NCBI GenBank assembly: GCA_023055425.1
Contig: JALGPY010000002.1
Span: forward strand, 135,862,427-135,926,426
Direction of reading: 5' to 3'
Origin: Linanthus parryae
Taxonomy: Eukaryota > Streptophyta > Magnoliopsida > Ericales > Polemoniaceae
Length of the DNA stretch: 64,000 bases
Below, in pieces: positions 1 to 9,582 of the stretch. A model generated the notes under the pieces. The model had not been told where the DNA came from. It ran no database searches and saw only the letters and a list, made by a program, of their open reading frames with translations. Made by a program: the position numbers and the translations under genes. Numbering within the stretch: position 1 is the first letter of the stretch; each line of letters begins with the position of its first letter.

Positions 1-1367
1 CTCCAAGGATCACAAGTCAAGAGACATAACGATGGTAAGGGATAGAAATCATAAACACACCTTTGGGTTCTCCTTGATGACTTCAAACGCGAATTATGTC
101 ACGTTCTCTATAGTTGATCCACGCCTAGAGTTGATCCTAGATCTCCCAACTCCTTGGTGCTAGCCCGGAATAGGAAGAGGAATAAGAAATCACGGAAAAC
201 GAAACCCAAAGGAGGGTCTCGGCCTCCTTTGCCCGACGGGGACGGGGCGGCGGCAAGGGGGCGGTTCGGGCCTCCTTGTTGCTTGCTCTCTCTCCTTTTT
301 GTTCTCTCCCACTCTTGTTATGTTCACTTAATGAGAATAAGTTATGTGGGAAGGAAGGAAGGAAGGTCCTTTATATAGTCCAACAACTCCTTGGCAACTA
401 CCTAAAGGACTTATTCTAGTCCTACTAGAATTCAATTTAGTCCCTTCCTTGCAAATTAGTCCCTACTAAGTTTGCAAGGGTTTGCAAAGTGATCCTTCTA
501 ATTAATTAATCCGATTAATTAATTCCCAAATCTAGTTCAAATCTATATAGCGTGTGACCCCATAGGTTCTATCTAGTTGGTAGCAACTATTTGCTAATAT
601 GGAGCGGTCTCTAGCAAAACATCCATTCTAGCCAACTAATAGAATAGTCATCTTGACAACCTTTGTACAAGTAATTGTCTCATCCCTTTGTCTCTATATC
701 CGGATTGGACACGGGACATACAAGTCACACTCGTATATCCAATCCATAGTTTCTCGATCCATGGGAATAGCCTTATTCGTGCAAATAACATCAATATCCC
801 ATATTGATTTATTTGAGTATGGCCAGACATTCTATAAGCACTATCCCTCGAGTGGCCTAGGATATTTGCTCCCGTTATGTGGGAGGGACAAATCCTATCT
901 ACGTCCACTACGATATCTAAGCTTGCTTCTTATTGTATCCAGTACACGCCTTTATAACTACCCAGTTACGGTGTAGTGTTTAACGCTACCAAGATCACAA
1001 TAATCCACAACTAGAATATCTAGTGACTTCAAGTCTAAGGATGACAATACCATTGCACCGCGAGAAGCGCTTGTGACTCAACATAACGTGTATGTAGCCT
1101 TCTCGGAAATGGGCCAATCCAGTGCAACATTCCCTAATGCACACCTATGTGTTGGATCGTGATATCTCCATATCAATCCAACCCCATACTAGTCTATAGA
1201 TGATTGTCCCATTAATCATTATACTTGACTAGGGATATTTAAGATAAACAACACAATTGTAAATCTAAGGACTTCATTATATTAAATATCCAATAAATAA
1301 TAAATGAATTTCTAGCCACAAATAATTCATACTAAACTAGATTGCCTCTAGGGCATCTATTCCAACA
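1..1367 (-). repeat. Copia LTR, family 1, copy 1 (cut by window start)
   Basis: Read on the minus strand, the LTR begins TGTTGGAATAGATGCCC at 1367. It matches the LTRs at 13308-14676 (same strand) and 51888-53282 (plus strand) along its whole length. By comparison with copy 2, about 55-60 bp of its 3' end lies left of the window. The minus-strand TATA box reads ACTATATAAAGG near 369-380. No polypurine tract lies to its right, so 1367 is the outer 5' edge of an element, or of a solo LTR, whose body is left of the window. The start resembles the TGTTGGAA...CCCTAGAGGCAAT start I recall for Angela/BARE-type Copia LTRs; that lineage is inference. Confidence 0.85.
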
Positions 1368-1410
1368 GTAGCAGCACTGTGCAAATTCAATCTTAAAATG
1401 ATTCTTAAGT

Positions 1411-1595
1411 CTATCTGCCATGATAGCAACATTATGCAAAAATGATCTTAAGTGATCTACAAAAGCCTATCTGATGAGATAGCACTTGCACTTGAATCTA
1501 AAGCAAATCACAAGCCTATCTGCCAAGGTAGCAAAGCTGCGCAAATACGATCTCGAGTGATTTGAAAGCATATCTGCGAATTTATTCGACAGATA
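1411..1595. repeat. Repeated CTATCT hairpins in Tat 3' UTR
   Basis: At least three short inverted repeats recur at 50-60 bp spacing: CTATC/GATAG at 1411-1426, a perfect CTATCT-GATG-AGATAG at 1467-1482, and TATCTG/CAGATA with inner CGAA/TTCG pairing at 1571-1595. A weaker copy is near 1516-1531. The same hairpin, with a GTTT loop, occurs once in each array unit of the second Tat element (for example 24775-24790). The function is unknown. Confidence 0.5.
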
Positions 1596-2940
1596 GCCAA
1601 TCATAGCACAAATGCAAAGTGCGAATATAACACTGCAAAAGGCAAAATTTTCCGATACGCGTGCGAAATTGTAATTTGTTGTAACAAAACAGCAAATCAT
1701 ACAAAGTGATTTATCATTATGAGTCAAAATGACTTTACAATTCATCTGTCTAGATAACAAATTACAAGCGAAAAAGCTCAAATCAAGCTAACTACGCAGC
1801 CAACATGGCTTACAATGCATCTAAAAGGTAACTTACAAGCAAGAAGTTACTCATCGGGGGAATCCCAACTAGAAAAGGATAGACCTAATGGTCCTAGCAG
1901 AAGCTATGCGATACAAAGGTCTGTGACCAAAGATCTGTAGCAAGTAGGGTGTTCCTGCGAAAGGAACATCCCGCAGCCCGCCATGTCTACAAGACCTATG
2001 CGACGCTACGTTCAAGATCCCAGCATCTGACAAGGCCCTTGTCTGATCAACACCCCAAGAGATGTGCCTGAGGAACCACCGGTTCCGGCGTACAACAGGC
2101 AAGCAGCAGCTCCAAAGACCAGAGGGTCCTTGTCCACAGAGACGAGCACATTGGCTCGCCACCCTGAGTTCAAGAACGAGGAGGCAAGAAATTCTCCTCC
2201 GGGCATGCTGGAGGAGAATTCTGCCGTTCATTACGAGTCGGTAGCAAGGTCAGTACGGCGCTGCACCTCGCCGGGAGGCGGCCGGAAACATGACCTGCAA
2301 GCATAATAGACGAAGAAAATTCTTCGAGCAAACATGAGGTATTATCTGCATCTTCTTTATGATAGTTATAAAGATCAGTAAGCCTTATGAAGCAGATCTT
2401 GGAAGCTATTTCTATAGCACAAAGCACAAACTCAGGTTTCACAACTTGAAACTGCCATGAATCAACGAAAAACAAGCGTTGAAGCCAGCAGTCATAAGGA
2501 CTCACTGCAAACCACATTTTGGGATGAAGAACCCAAATTGCAAAAGGCAGGGTTTATATAGACCTTGTGAAGACTCTTCAGTTGCCAAGATGAGTCAGCA
2601 GAATTTGAAAAGAGGGTAAGGATCAATCACTTACGCCTTGAAAAGAGGTAACAATCAATTACCCTACTAAAGGCTATGACGATTCGGTTGCGTATCCTAA
2701 TTAATGACGGAGGGTCATGATTCGGATGGACTTCCCAAGGAAAGCGTGCTTATCTAATGAGCAATTAGCGCGAAAATCAAGGCAGAATATCAATTGCTGA
2801 CGTCATAAATTGATATGCACAGAGATATTCGAGCAAATACCGAGAAGGGCAAAACAGGCATTCAAATTTATATTTGAAAAAAAAGGGGGAGAAACCCTAG
2901 CAACATTACAATAATGTTTCAGCTACTTATCTGCTACTTT
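1596..2940. other. Non-coding stretch downstream of antisense gene
   Basis: This is the Tat-A 3' UTR, or the 3' flank of the antisense gene. Several short open frames exist on both strands, but none has recognisable motifs or splice context. I see no RNA gene or promoter here. Confidence 0.4.
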
Positions 2941-3415
2941 TCAAAATAACCCCTTGATCAAGGAGTCATGAGGAGTAAACTGACGGCTCAGATTTTCCAC
3001 TTGCTCCACTTCTTGCTTCAATTGCTCGCATTTGGCGTTCATCTCATGAAAGAGCTTCATAGCCTCTTCAACCTTTTGTCTTTGCTGCTCTACCTTTGCT
3101 TCTCAGCTGCGAGGTTTTGGTGGCCGCGTTTCAAAGTCACGGCCGTGCGAATCAGGGTAACTCTTTTGATAAGAAACCCGAAGCCCAGCTTGCCTTGAAC
3201 TTTGGCGAGAAGATTTTGGCACATGCCAAAGAGCAATTCCGCGCTCTGAGGAGAAATGGTCGCAGGTGTGGCCGCGGACAGCTGCTCCAAAATCCAGATA
3301 GCTTCAGTAAGAAATAGCCTCCTGTCGAAGGGCCCTATCTCCAGAGACCTCACAAATGATTGGGGGTAGGAGAGGCGCATCCGAACTAGCCAGTCCACGT
3401 CGGCTTGCTTCAACC
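2941..3415 (-). CDS. PMD gene exon 7 (C-terminal coiled coil, stop)
   Basis: It follows acceptor GCTTTAG in frame with exon 6 and reads GLKQADVDWLVRMRLSYPQ onward. The frame breaks near 3090-3130. The alternative frame then encodes a heptad-like coiled coil (VEEAMKLFHEMNAKCEQLKQ) and ends in SLIKGLF with a TGA stop at 2941. A coiled coil suggests oligomerisation; the rest is unrecognised. Confidence 0.45.
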
Positions 3416-3496
3416 CTAAAGCAACGTCAAAGCCAAGTTATACTATCGAGTTCACAAATGAAGAATGAAAGATGCGAATAGCAAAACACGACATAC

Positions 3497-3988
3497 CAGT
3501 TCCTTCTAAGATCTCGCGCAGAGAAGGAATGCGCACTGCCAGGGTGGTTGAAGTCTGTCCTCGCTCTATTGCTCTTCTATCAGCTGCGAGCTCTAACTCC
3601 TCATAGTTGGGGGGAAGAGTATAAGCCGCGCCAGGTGCGATTGCAGCCCCGACCTGCGAACTCCAAAAGTTCCACGCAGGAAGAGGTGTCGCAGGCTCAG
3701 TCATTGCCGGAGGCATGGTGGCAACAGAAGCTGCAGCCTGAGGTGGGATACCTTCAGGTGCGATGGCATCAGCAGTGTTCATTCCTATTTCCTCACTACC
3801 AGTATGGGCATCCTCCTCCATCAACACGGTGTCAGCCTCGGCATCATCATATAGTTCGATGACGTCCTCAAGGGGCTCTCCTGCATATTCAGCAGCTGCG
3901 ACGGGCTTCTCGGTATGAGAACTCGGCACCGGGACATAGGACGCAAAAGGTTGACTCCTTTGCTCCAACACGGTTTCATCAGCATTGC
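3497..3988 (-). CDS. PMD gene exon 6 (acidic/Pro-Ala-rich)
   Basis: Acceptor TTGCAG before 3988 and donor AACTG/GTATG at 3497; both neighbouring junctions keep the frame. The ~163 residues are acidic (VIELYDDAEADTVLMEED) and then Pro/Ala-rich, and look disordered. The end (RIPSLREILEGTG) leads into exon 7. Confidence 0.45.
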
Positions 3989-4078
3989 CTGCAATACAAA
4001 ATACGATGGTGTGAGGTAACTTGTATCGTATATTATTTTACTATCTTTGATAAGCTAAGAGCGAGCACCTCCACGCGA

Positions 4079-4210
4079 AGGTGGGATTGCAGCATCCTCG
4101 TCATACGCTAAGGACGTGGAACCTTGCCCTATTAATGCGTCATCATTAAGCATGTCTTTAAGGTGAGCGTGACCTGGGGCGCGAAGAAACCAGTCATGAT
4201 TATGTTTGGA
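4079..4210 (-). CDS. PMD gene exon 5
   Basis: Acceptor TTAGCAG before 4210 and donor GGAG/GTGCTC at 4079. The open frame (SKHNHDWFLRAPGHAH, then an acidic tail) joins exon 6 in frame. With exon 4 it is out of phase by one base, so either an indel has occurred or one border is misassigned. Confidence 0.35.
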
Positions 4211-4249
4211 CTGCTAAGCGTAGTTCACACATATTGCTCAAATGATTAC

Positions 4250-4345
4250 CTGAGGGTTCACCGCACTTGCCTACTAGCCAACGGAGAATGTCAGCTTTTG
4301 ACACACCGTGCTTTAGTGCACCAACAATAACATCTCGATAAGTTA
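4250..4345 (-). CDS. PMD gene exon 4 (32 codons)
   Basis: A short exon with clean borders: acceptor CTCGCAG before 4345 and donor CTCAG/GTAATC at 4250. It reads VTYRDVIVGALKHGVSKADI and then a Trp/Cys-containing tail. It joins exon 3 in frame, but not the open frame of exon 5. Confidence 0.4.
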
Positions 4346-4366
4346 CTGCGAGATTGAAAATCTCAC

Positions 4367-4708
4367 CTTCATTACCGCCTGCGATTTCTTCAAAGTCGTC
4401 TTGGGCTTGCTCTAGAGCTGCCGCATCTTCTTCTGGAGCCGCATCTTTCTCTTCAGCTCGAGGAGCACATCTTCCTCATCAGTTGGGCGCACTAGGTCGT
4501 CGACGTGATGTTCTTCTAGGCTCCTTTGCTTCACGCACTCGAGCTCCTCCTCTTCTCGCTTTCTTCTCCTTTCAGCAGCTTCCGCGGCTGTTCTCCTGGA
4601 CTCGGCAAGAATGTCCTCGCTTATGGTTTCATCGGAAACACCAGAATGAGAACCCCTCTTCTGCTTCTTGGCCAAAAGGCCACTGATGGTCTCATCATCA
4701 TCATCATT
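4367..4708 (-). CDS. PMD gene exon 3 (charged helix; broken acceptor and frameshift)
   Basis: It encodes an Asp run followed by ETISGLLAKKQKRG and an Ala/Glu/Arg-rich helical stretch. The expected acceptor reads TTCGCAA rather than TTCGCAG, so one base change would have destroyed the splice site. Near 4450-4480 the good coding frame jumps, after which an acidic EEDAAALEQAQDDFEEI-type segment runs to the donor GAAG/GTGAG at 4367. Exons 2 and 4 support the same strand. Confidence 0.4.
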
Positions 4709-4782
4709 TGCGAAGAAACAATTTGTTCAAACCAGATTGCAAAAGAGTTAAGATAATGAGAAGAGAAGTACGATTGAGATAC

Positions 4783-5284
4783 CTTCTGATTCTTCTTCAT
4801 GTATCGCATCTCCCTCTCTGTCTCTGACATCTTCAATTCTTTCCTCTTCTTCATCTCCTTCTCTTGGCTCCCGCCTCTCCTCTTCTTCCTCCTGACCGAA
4901 CGGAACAAAGGTCTCCACTGCGAGCTCCTTCCGCGCTTTACTGGTCATGCGACCTTTACCTTTATCCCTGGAAGAAAGGGACCTCGCAGGAGGGGAAGTT
5001 GGAGCGCTCCTAGGGGAAGAAACTGTGATTCCTCTTTGTCTGGGCCTTTTCGCTCTCGGAGCAGCAGTCGCAGGAGGAGATGGATCATTCCTGGGAGGAG
5101 ACAAGGCTGGAGTGCTGTCTATCAGCGAATCAGCAAAAGCATTCATGATCTCGCGGATTTTGGTCTCAACAGCGGGATCCATCTTTGATGCCAGTAGAAC
5201 TGGTTGTCCTTGCCGTCTTGCAGTAACAATGGTGGTGACCAGCGATTTAGAACGCTCACCAGATGCAAACCTTCTCACATGGCA
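4783..5284 (-). CDS. PMD gene exon 2 (Pro/Ser-rich, then acidic)
   Basis: This exon starts after ACTGTAG and keeps the frame of exon 1. It encodes a basic stretch (RRFASGERSK), a low-complexity Pro/Ser/Ala segment (PALSPPRNDPSPPATAAPRA) and a C-terminal Glu/Arg-rich acidic run. The donor GAAG/GTATCT is at 4783/4782. The composition suggests a disordered linker. No enzymatic motif is visible. Confidence 0.5.
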
Positions 5285-5363
5285 CTACAGTAGAAAGTGA
5301 AGCATGAAGTCTTCAATATATTGGAACAAAGAAATTTGGCGCGTGCAAGGAAAAATTGCTTAC

Positions 5364-7242
5364 CTTGGCGAAAGTTTCGCTATATCTGATGACATGCGAA
5401 TCACCTCTCCTGACTGCGGCGGTCTTTTCATCCACAATGATGAAGGGGCACAGGTGGTTCTCGCGATCCAGCAACGAATAGCAACCATATTCAGACTCGT
5501 CCAGGCTACAATTGAGACGAAAAGGGAAAGAATTCCTTTTGATCACAGGATCTTTGCTTGGCTGAGGGATCGACTGTGTTTCAAACCTTGTCTGCTGGGC
5601 GTTCCAGTAAGCGAGCCAGATTTTGGAACAGCCGCCTTCACGGTTACCTGCAGGCTGCTCGAAGGGAAGATTGCTCATCAAGATTGTTTTACATTCCTTA
5701 GACAATAAACACTTATAGCAGCCTCTGATGATAGACTGCGGCCAGATTGATGGTGCCACTGCATCGAAGCCGAATTGGGGAGAAACGCGAGTGGGATCAA
5801 CATCCACGGTAATCCTCTCGTACCTCGGCGCGAGCTCGCGAACATGCTCTGCGAGGGCAGGAAGGGAGCCTCTCAGGCACCAGCAAAAGAATTCGCGATA
5901 GCGCTCGTGGAAATGCTCTCCACCTTCGAAAAGGAGCTCTTCTGAGAAGGCAACACCCTTGGAAGGATACAGTTTTGGAAACCATCGCACGTTCTCAATG
6001 CGCATGGCATAGGGCCTGGCTATGAACTCTTCCCGATTGTCGCATATCAGGCTCCAGACGCACTTGGGGTAGTTAGTTCTGAACCACCTCGCAGCTCTGC
6101 CGCTATTACGTTCCTCCTCCGCACCTGAGGGACACCACCTGTTGGGCTTAGAAGCAACTGGGGCATAGGAAGGCCATCGCTCGAAGACCCACATTGTCAA
6201 GAAGGCAATGTTAATGTAAGTCAGTATGCCGAGGCGGCCACGTGATTCCTTCATTTCCACGACCAGCTGATCCAGCCTGTAGTACAGCGTGCCCAAGACC
6301 AAGGGTCCAAGTGCGACTTTCTGACCGAGGGGCAATTTCACAGCAAGAGGCAGAACGTGATAGAAGACCCCATCATGCGGGTGGCCATCGATTAAGTACC
6401 TCGACAACCAGGCGCAGAGGAAGGCGCATAGGGTCAAGTGATAACCCTTGCCATTCACATAGTTCTTAGCCTTCGGTTTTTGACTCAGAAGCTTCTTGGT
6501 GATGCTGCTGTTCGCATAATCACGGAAAAAGTATTGCACCCACTTGTTCCAAGTGTTTTTCGCAGATGTGTCAACCAACTGCCAGTCAGGAAGGACTTCT
6601 GTAGTGGTCCACCGGGTGGAAATTTTCTTTACTTCTGACAAGCATTCCTCCATCTGCTTGTACAAAGCAATCTCGGCATCCAATCTCAAGGGACTCAAAG
6701 GATCCACCTCGCCCACGGGAGACAGATCATACATCATGTGCACATCCTCGAGCGTGGGAGCAGCCTCGAACTCAGCAAAATGAAAAGTGTGAGTCGTAGG
6801 CGAGTATCGAGAAAGAAGGTTTAGAAGCATGGACTGGTCCAGCTTCACGGCAGCACCCTTCATAGCACGAACTGCGAAGTATACGCTAGCATCGTTTAGA
6901 GTCATGGCGTGATGAGTCAACACATGGTCAATCCACTCATCCATGAAGTCCAATTCCTGAACAAAAGCTTGGGTGGAAATCGCAGTATACGGGAAGTACC
7001 CATTTTCGACTCCCTCGAACCACGTCTTCGGAGCCAATCAATTCGAGCAGGGCCGAGTTAACTGGAGGGGTTAATGATTGCAATCCTTCACCAGGGACAG
7101 GGATTGGCAGTTTCTTTGCCTTAACCCTAGCATGGTAGAAGTCTTTGCCACCCAGATAGGGGGCTTTTCGCCATAGAGCCCGCGGGAGATCACGTATTTC
7201 TTCGTCCTCCTTAGTGGGTCTAGTTCCTTTTGTCTTTGCCAT
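5364..7242 (-). CDS. PMD exon 1 (main domain, 574-codon open frame plus frameshifted N-terminus)
   Basis: The N-terminal part (7242 to about 7040) starts MAKTKGTRPTKEDEE and is basic. Around 7040 the frame changes by one base, and an open frame of 574 codons (7037-5313) follows. Within it, PTLEDVHMMYDLSPVGE, the W-rich stretch near residues 150-170 and the cysteine-containing C-terminal third resemble the plant mobile domain (PF10536-type, aminotransferase-like). The true exon ends at 5364, where AAG/GTAAGC is a consensus donor; the remaining codons of the open frame (to 5313) are intronic. The donor pairs with the acceptor TGTAG before 5284, giving a 79-bp intron and a continuous frame into exon 2. 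No DDE transposase residues are visible. Function unknown. Confidence 0.6.
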
Positions 7243-7981
7243 TCCTGCGGAAAAGCAAGAAAAAAAGGGGGGGGGGAGAAATATGCACACTACTTCAGTT
7301 TGAATTTCGAGATTTAGGATCTATTGAAGAAAGATGAACAGTCGGGTACCAATCTCCGAAATTAGAGATTGGAATCGTTTGCATTATCAGGGATTTCAAA
7401 AACCCTACATTCAAGGTCCTTATCATTGGGGGATTAAATCGAAATTGGATTCAAAGATTGTGAGCTTCTTCATAAGTTTTCAGCGGATAATATGTCACGG
7501 GTTTGCAGATACAACGCAGTTCAAAGCATATATCAGCATATTAAATCAAAATTGAACAAGGCCAACCTTGTTTTCGTAAAGCATGCTTGGATGCAGACAA
7601 TTGAAGAAGACGATTTGCGATTTTGAACTGGTGATTGATTATCTGAATCTGCTCTTGAAGACTTCCGTGTATCATTCACTTTACAGAGAAAGAAGTGATG
7701 CTTTGCAACAATGGAGAGTACAGAGTATTTATCCAACAACAATGAAGGGTTGCGTCCTTTCAGTAGTCGAATCGCAACCGTCACCGTCGAATCGCGCAAT
7801 CACAGGACAAGATGACGTCACGCCTAAAACCCTAAAGGCCAGACGGCACGAATCTAGGGGTTTTAGGTCATAATGGCACGCACGGGGGCTGAACTTACTC
7901 ATATTTGAATTGGTGCGTGGCGGCGACGCGTACGTTGGTTTCTGCGCATGGAAGTCTATCCGGCTATGAGTCTTCACGCGC
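7243..7981. other. Spacer between antisense gene and Tat-A PPT
   Basis: This stretch should hold the promoter and 5' UTR of the antisense gene. The pyrimidine-rich run ending in TTCCGCAG just left of 7245 (minus strand) looks like a splice acceptor, so the gene probably has a 5' UTR intron here. No convincing TATA box or coding frame was found. Confidence 0.3.
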
Positions 7982-7995
7982 AGAAAGGGGGCTAA
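7982..7995 (+). promoter_or_regulatory. Polypurine tract of Tat-A
   Basis: AGAAAGGGGG directly precedes the LTR start TGTAGATAGTG at 7996 by four bases. The equivalent AAAAGGGGGATAA precedes each array LTR at 25-48 kb. It is the expected primer for plus-strand DNA synthesis. Confidence 0.75.
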
Positions 7996-8635
7996 TGTAG
8001 ATAGTGCTTTCTGAGCTGACAGATCTTGGCCACGTGACAACCATCTAGCACACCATATTATGCTCCACACACACTGGATCACCAGCCGTGCTGATCCACG
8101 TGGGGGCTGCGAGACAGGGCCCTCGCATACCACTGCACGGGACTTGTAGGGACTTAGTGGTTTGGAGGCTAGAGTAAGTCCTGTCGCGTGCGAACCAAGC
8201 CCGCGCGCGACCTTTGGTAACTGCTTTTGAGAGATTTATGGCACGAGCTCCATAAACCCGGTCAATCTGGTCAAACCCGGTCAACCCCATAACGGTTCCG
8301 GTATTCGCGCATAACGTGCTGTAACGGTCCCTATATACGCGGACGAACGTGTCGTTGTGGTTAAGCTAATTAAGCCGCCATTAATGGGCGCATTAACCAC
8401 ACTGCAACGGTCACATTCTCCGTTATATATAGGACGTTAACCTTTCCATACAAAGGAGGACACACCAGACATACGCGGAAGCTCTGCCAAACCACTGTCT
8501 CTCTCTCAGACATTACTACTGCCTTACTCTCTCCCTATACACAACCCAACTCTTCCTGTGCTATTTCCTCTACTCTTGGTGTACACAGAGTTCTCCCCGC
8601 CGGATTCTCTTGTGCACAGCTGCACAATTACCACA
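7996..8635 (+). repeat. 3' LTR of Tat-A
   Basis: It begins TGTAGATAGTG after the purine tract and shares blocks with the array LTRs (GGGGGCTG/TGAGACAGG, GGCTTGGAGGCTA-like, CCTCGCATA). TATA-like boxes are at 8331 (CTATATACG) and 8424 (TATATATAG). The right end, TTACCACA at 8635, is placed where similarity to the array LTR ends and Athila-like coding sequence starts; it may be off by tens of bases. Confidence 0.65.
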
Positions 8636-8651
8636 AGAGGATTCAGCCACA

Positions 8652-9582
8652 GGTACGAATTACGTGAGGGAGATGATGGAGAAGATAAAGAAACGAGTAG
8701 AAAAACTGTCAACAACAGGGGAATCAAGTATTCAAGATCCACAAGAGGAGCCCTTTCCACATGACAGTGAGCATCATATTGAACCTTCATCATCACCACC
8801 ACGAGTGGAAGAAGAGACACCTGAGCCGAGCAAAGAGTGCAGTGTCCAGGAACCATTGGTGGACTCTGCCATTTATGAGGACTCAGACTCTTATTAAGAC
8901 TGTGGTGGACCTTCCGTATTACAAGCCAAAACTGCGGGTTCTCTCACATCCTTGTCGTGAATGGGATGAAAGAGAGAGACACTTGTGCTCAGTGATCTTG
9001 AGGTAAAAGCCCCAAATTTTGTCCCTGCCGTATTATAATGTGAATTGGAAGCATGTGGAGTGCTGACGATGAAGCTGGTGAAACACTTGTGCTCAGTGCT
9101 CTTGAGGTAAAAGCCCCAAATTTTATTAATGATGAATTCTCCAAATCTTATGTCACGCAAGTCTCCGACGAGCTGGAACAATTACATTATGGAGATTCTT
9201 TTGGGGAAGAACGTGATGAGAAACTTCCAATCTCTTATTCTATGGGCGATTCTATTGATGATCCACATGCCATAGTCAAGGAGTTGAAAATCAACATGTG
9301 TGGGGTGTGGATGAATTTCATGGGTTGTTTGAAGAGAAGTTAGCACCAAAGAGGTATAACTGGGATGACTTTATGGAGAGCGACACATTTGAGCCCAGTG
9401 GTACTTTGTGGAAGCTGATCAAGAAGATCAATTGCAAGATGAAAGGAGTTAGCTTCCAGAACTCTCCACCATCGTCGGACCACATGGGTGCTCGTGAGAA
9501 AAGGATCATGGAAAAGATATGGTGGAATAAGAAGAAGTGGAGGGATAAAGCAGTCTCCACTTTCCTTTTTCGGTTGAGGTAA
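8652..9582 (+). pseudogene. Degenerate Athila-like ORF (counterpart of the 316-aa ORF)
   Basis: Three overlapping pieces in shifted frames cover this stretch. The first has MMEKIKKRVEKLSTTGESS and an acidic middle ending EDSDSY, with a stop at 8895. The second starts MWSADDEAGETLVLSALE. The third ends KRIMEKIWWNKKKWRDKAVS and stops at 9582. The basic Trp/Lys-rich end lies just before the GTCGACC motif, exactly as the C-terminus ERRWWKKKKWREKSP does at 36.6 and 41.9 kb, so this is a diverged, broken homologue. Its function is unknown. Confidence 0.5.
8979..9124 (+). repeat. 42-bp direct repeat within the ORF remnant
   Basis: ACACTTGTGCTCAGTG... is found at 8979-9020 and again at 9083-9124, with one mismatch seen, separated by unique sequence. 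It is a local duplication that contributes to the frame damage. Confidence 0.7.

Larger units (their letters stand above)
2941..7242 (-). pseudogene. Antisense multi-exon PMD (plant mobile domain) gene inside Tat-A
   Basis: Seven minus-strand exons can be followed with GT-AG borders: 7242-5364, 5284-4783, about 4708-4367, 4345-4250, 4210-4079, 3988-3497 and 3415-2941. The start ATG at 7242-7240 follows a pyrimidine tract and CAG, so a 5' UTR intron is likely upstream. Exon 1 has the PMD-family look (residues such as PTLEDVHMMYDLSP and many conserved Trp). Exons 2 and 3 are Pro/Ser-rich and acidic, and exon 7 ends in a Gln/Glu/Lys coiled coil. The copy is damaged: frameshifts near 7040, 4450-4480 and 3090-3130, a lost acceptor before exon 3, and a phase conflict between exons 4 and 5. 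PMD proteins are known from plant genes and as passengers of transposons. That this is a captured or co-opted gene of the retroelement is inference. Confidence 0.6.
1368..8635 (+). mobile_element. Tat-type Ty3/gypsy element A, 3' portion (3' UTR, antisense gene, PPT, 3' LTR)
   Basis: Plus-strand order is a 3' UTR with small hairpins (1368-2940), an antisense PMD gene (2941-7242), a spacer, a polypurine tract at 7982-7991 and an LTR from 7996. The LTR start TGTAGATAGTG and the purine tract match the Tat element whose pol is readable at 15.2-24.6 kb, which gives the family. Pol of this copy is not in the window because the Copia LTR ending at 1367 interrupts the element upstream. Tat-lineage elements are known to carry extra ORFs, often antisense, between pol and the 3' LTR, and the layout agrees. 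Both element borders are inferred from the LTR and junctions; no target duplication was found. Confidence 0.7.

Noticed and set aside
154..378. 74-aa open frame MVLARNRKRNKK at the window start
   Set aside because: It lies inside a Copia LTR. The equivalent place in the other two LTR copies is not open, and it has no protein motif.
2170..2517. 115-aa minus-strand ORF downstream of the PMD gene
   Set aside because: It lies after the PMD stop codon, overlaps other frames equally open, and has no motif.
7729..8290. Minus-strand ORFs of 134 and 81 codons across the Tat-A LTR start
   Set aside because: They cross the polypurine tract and LTR border, which are better supported; no motif.
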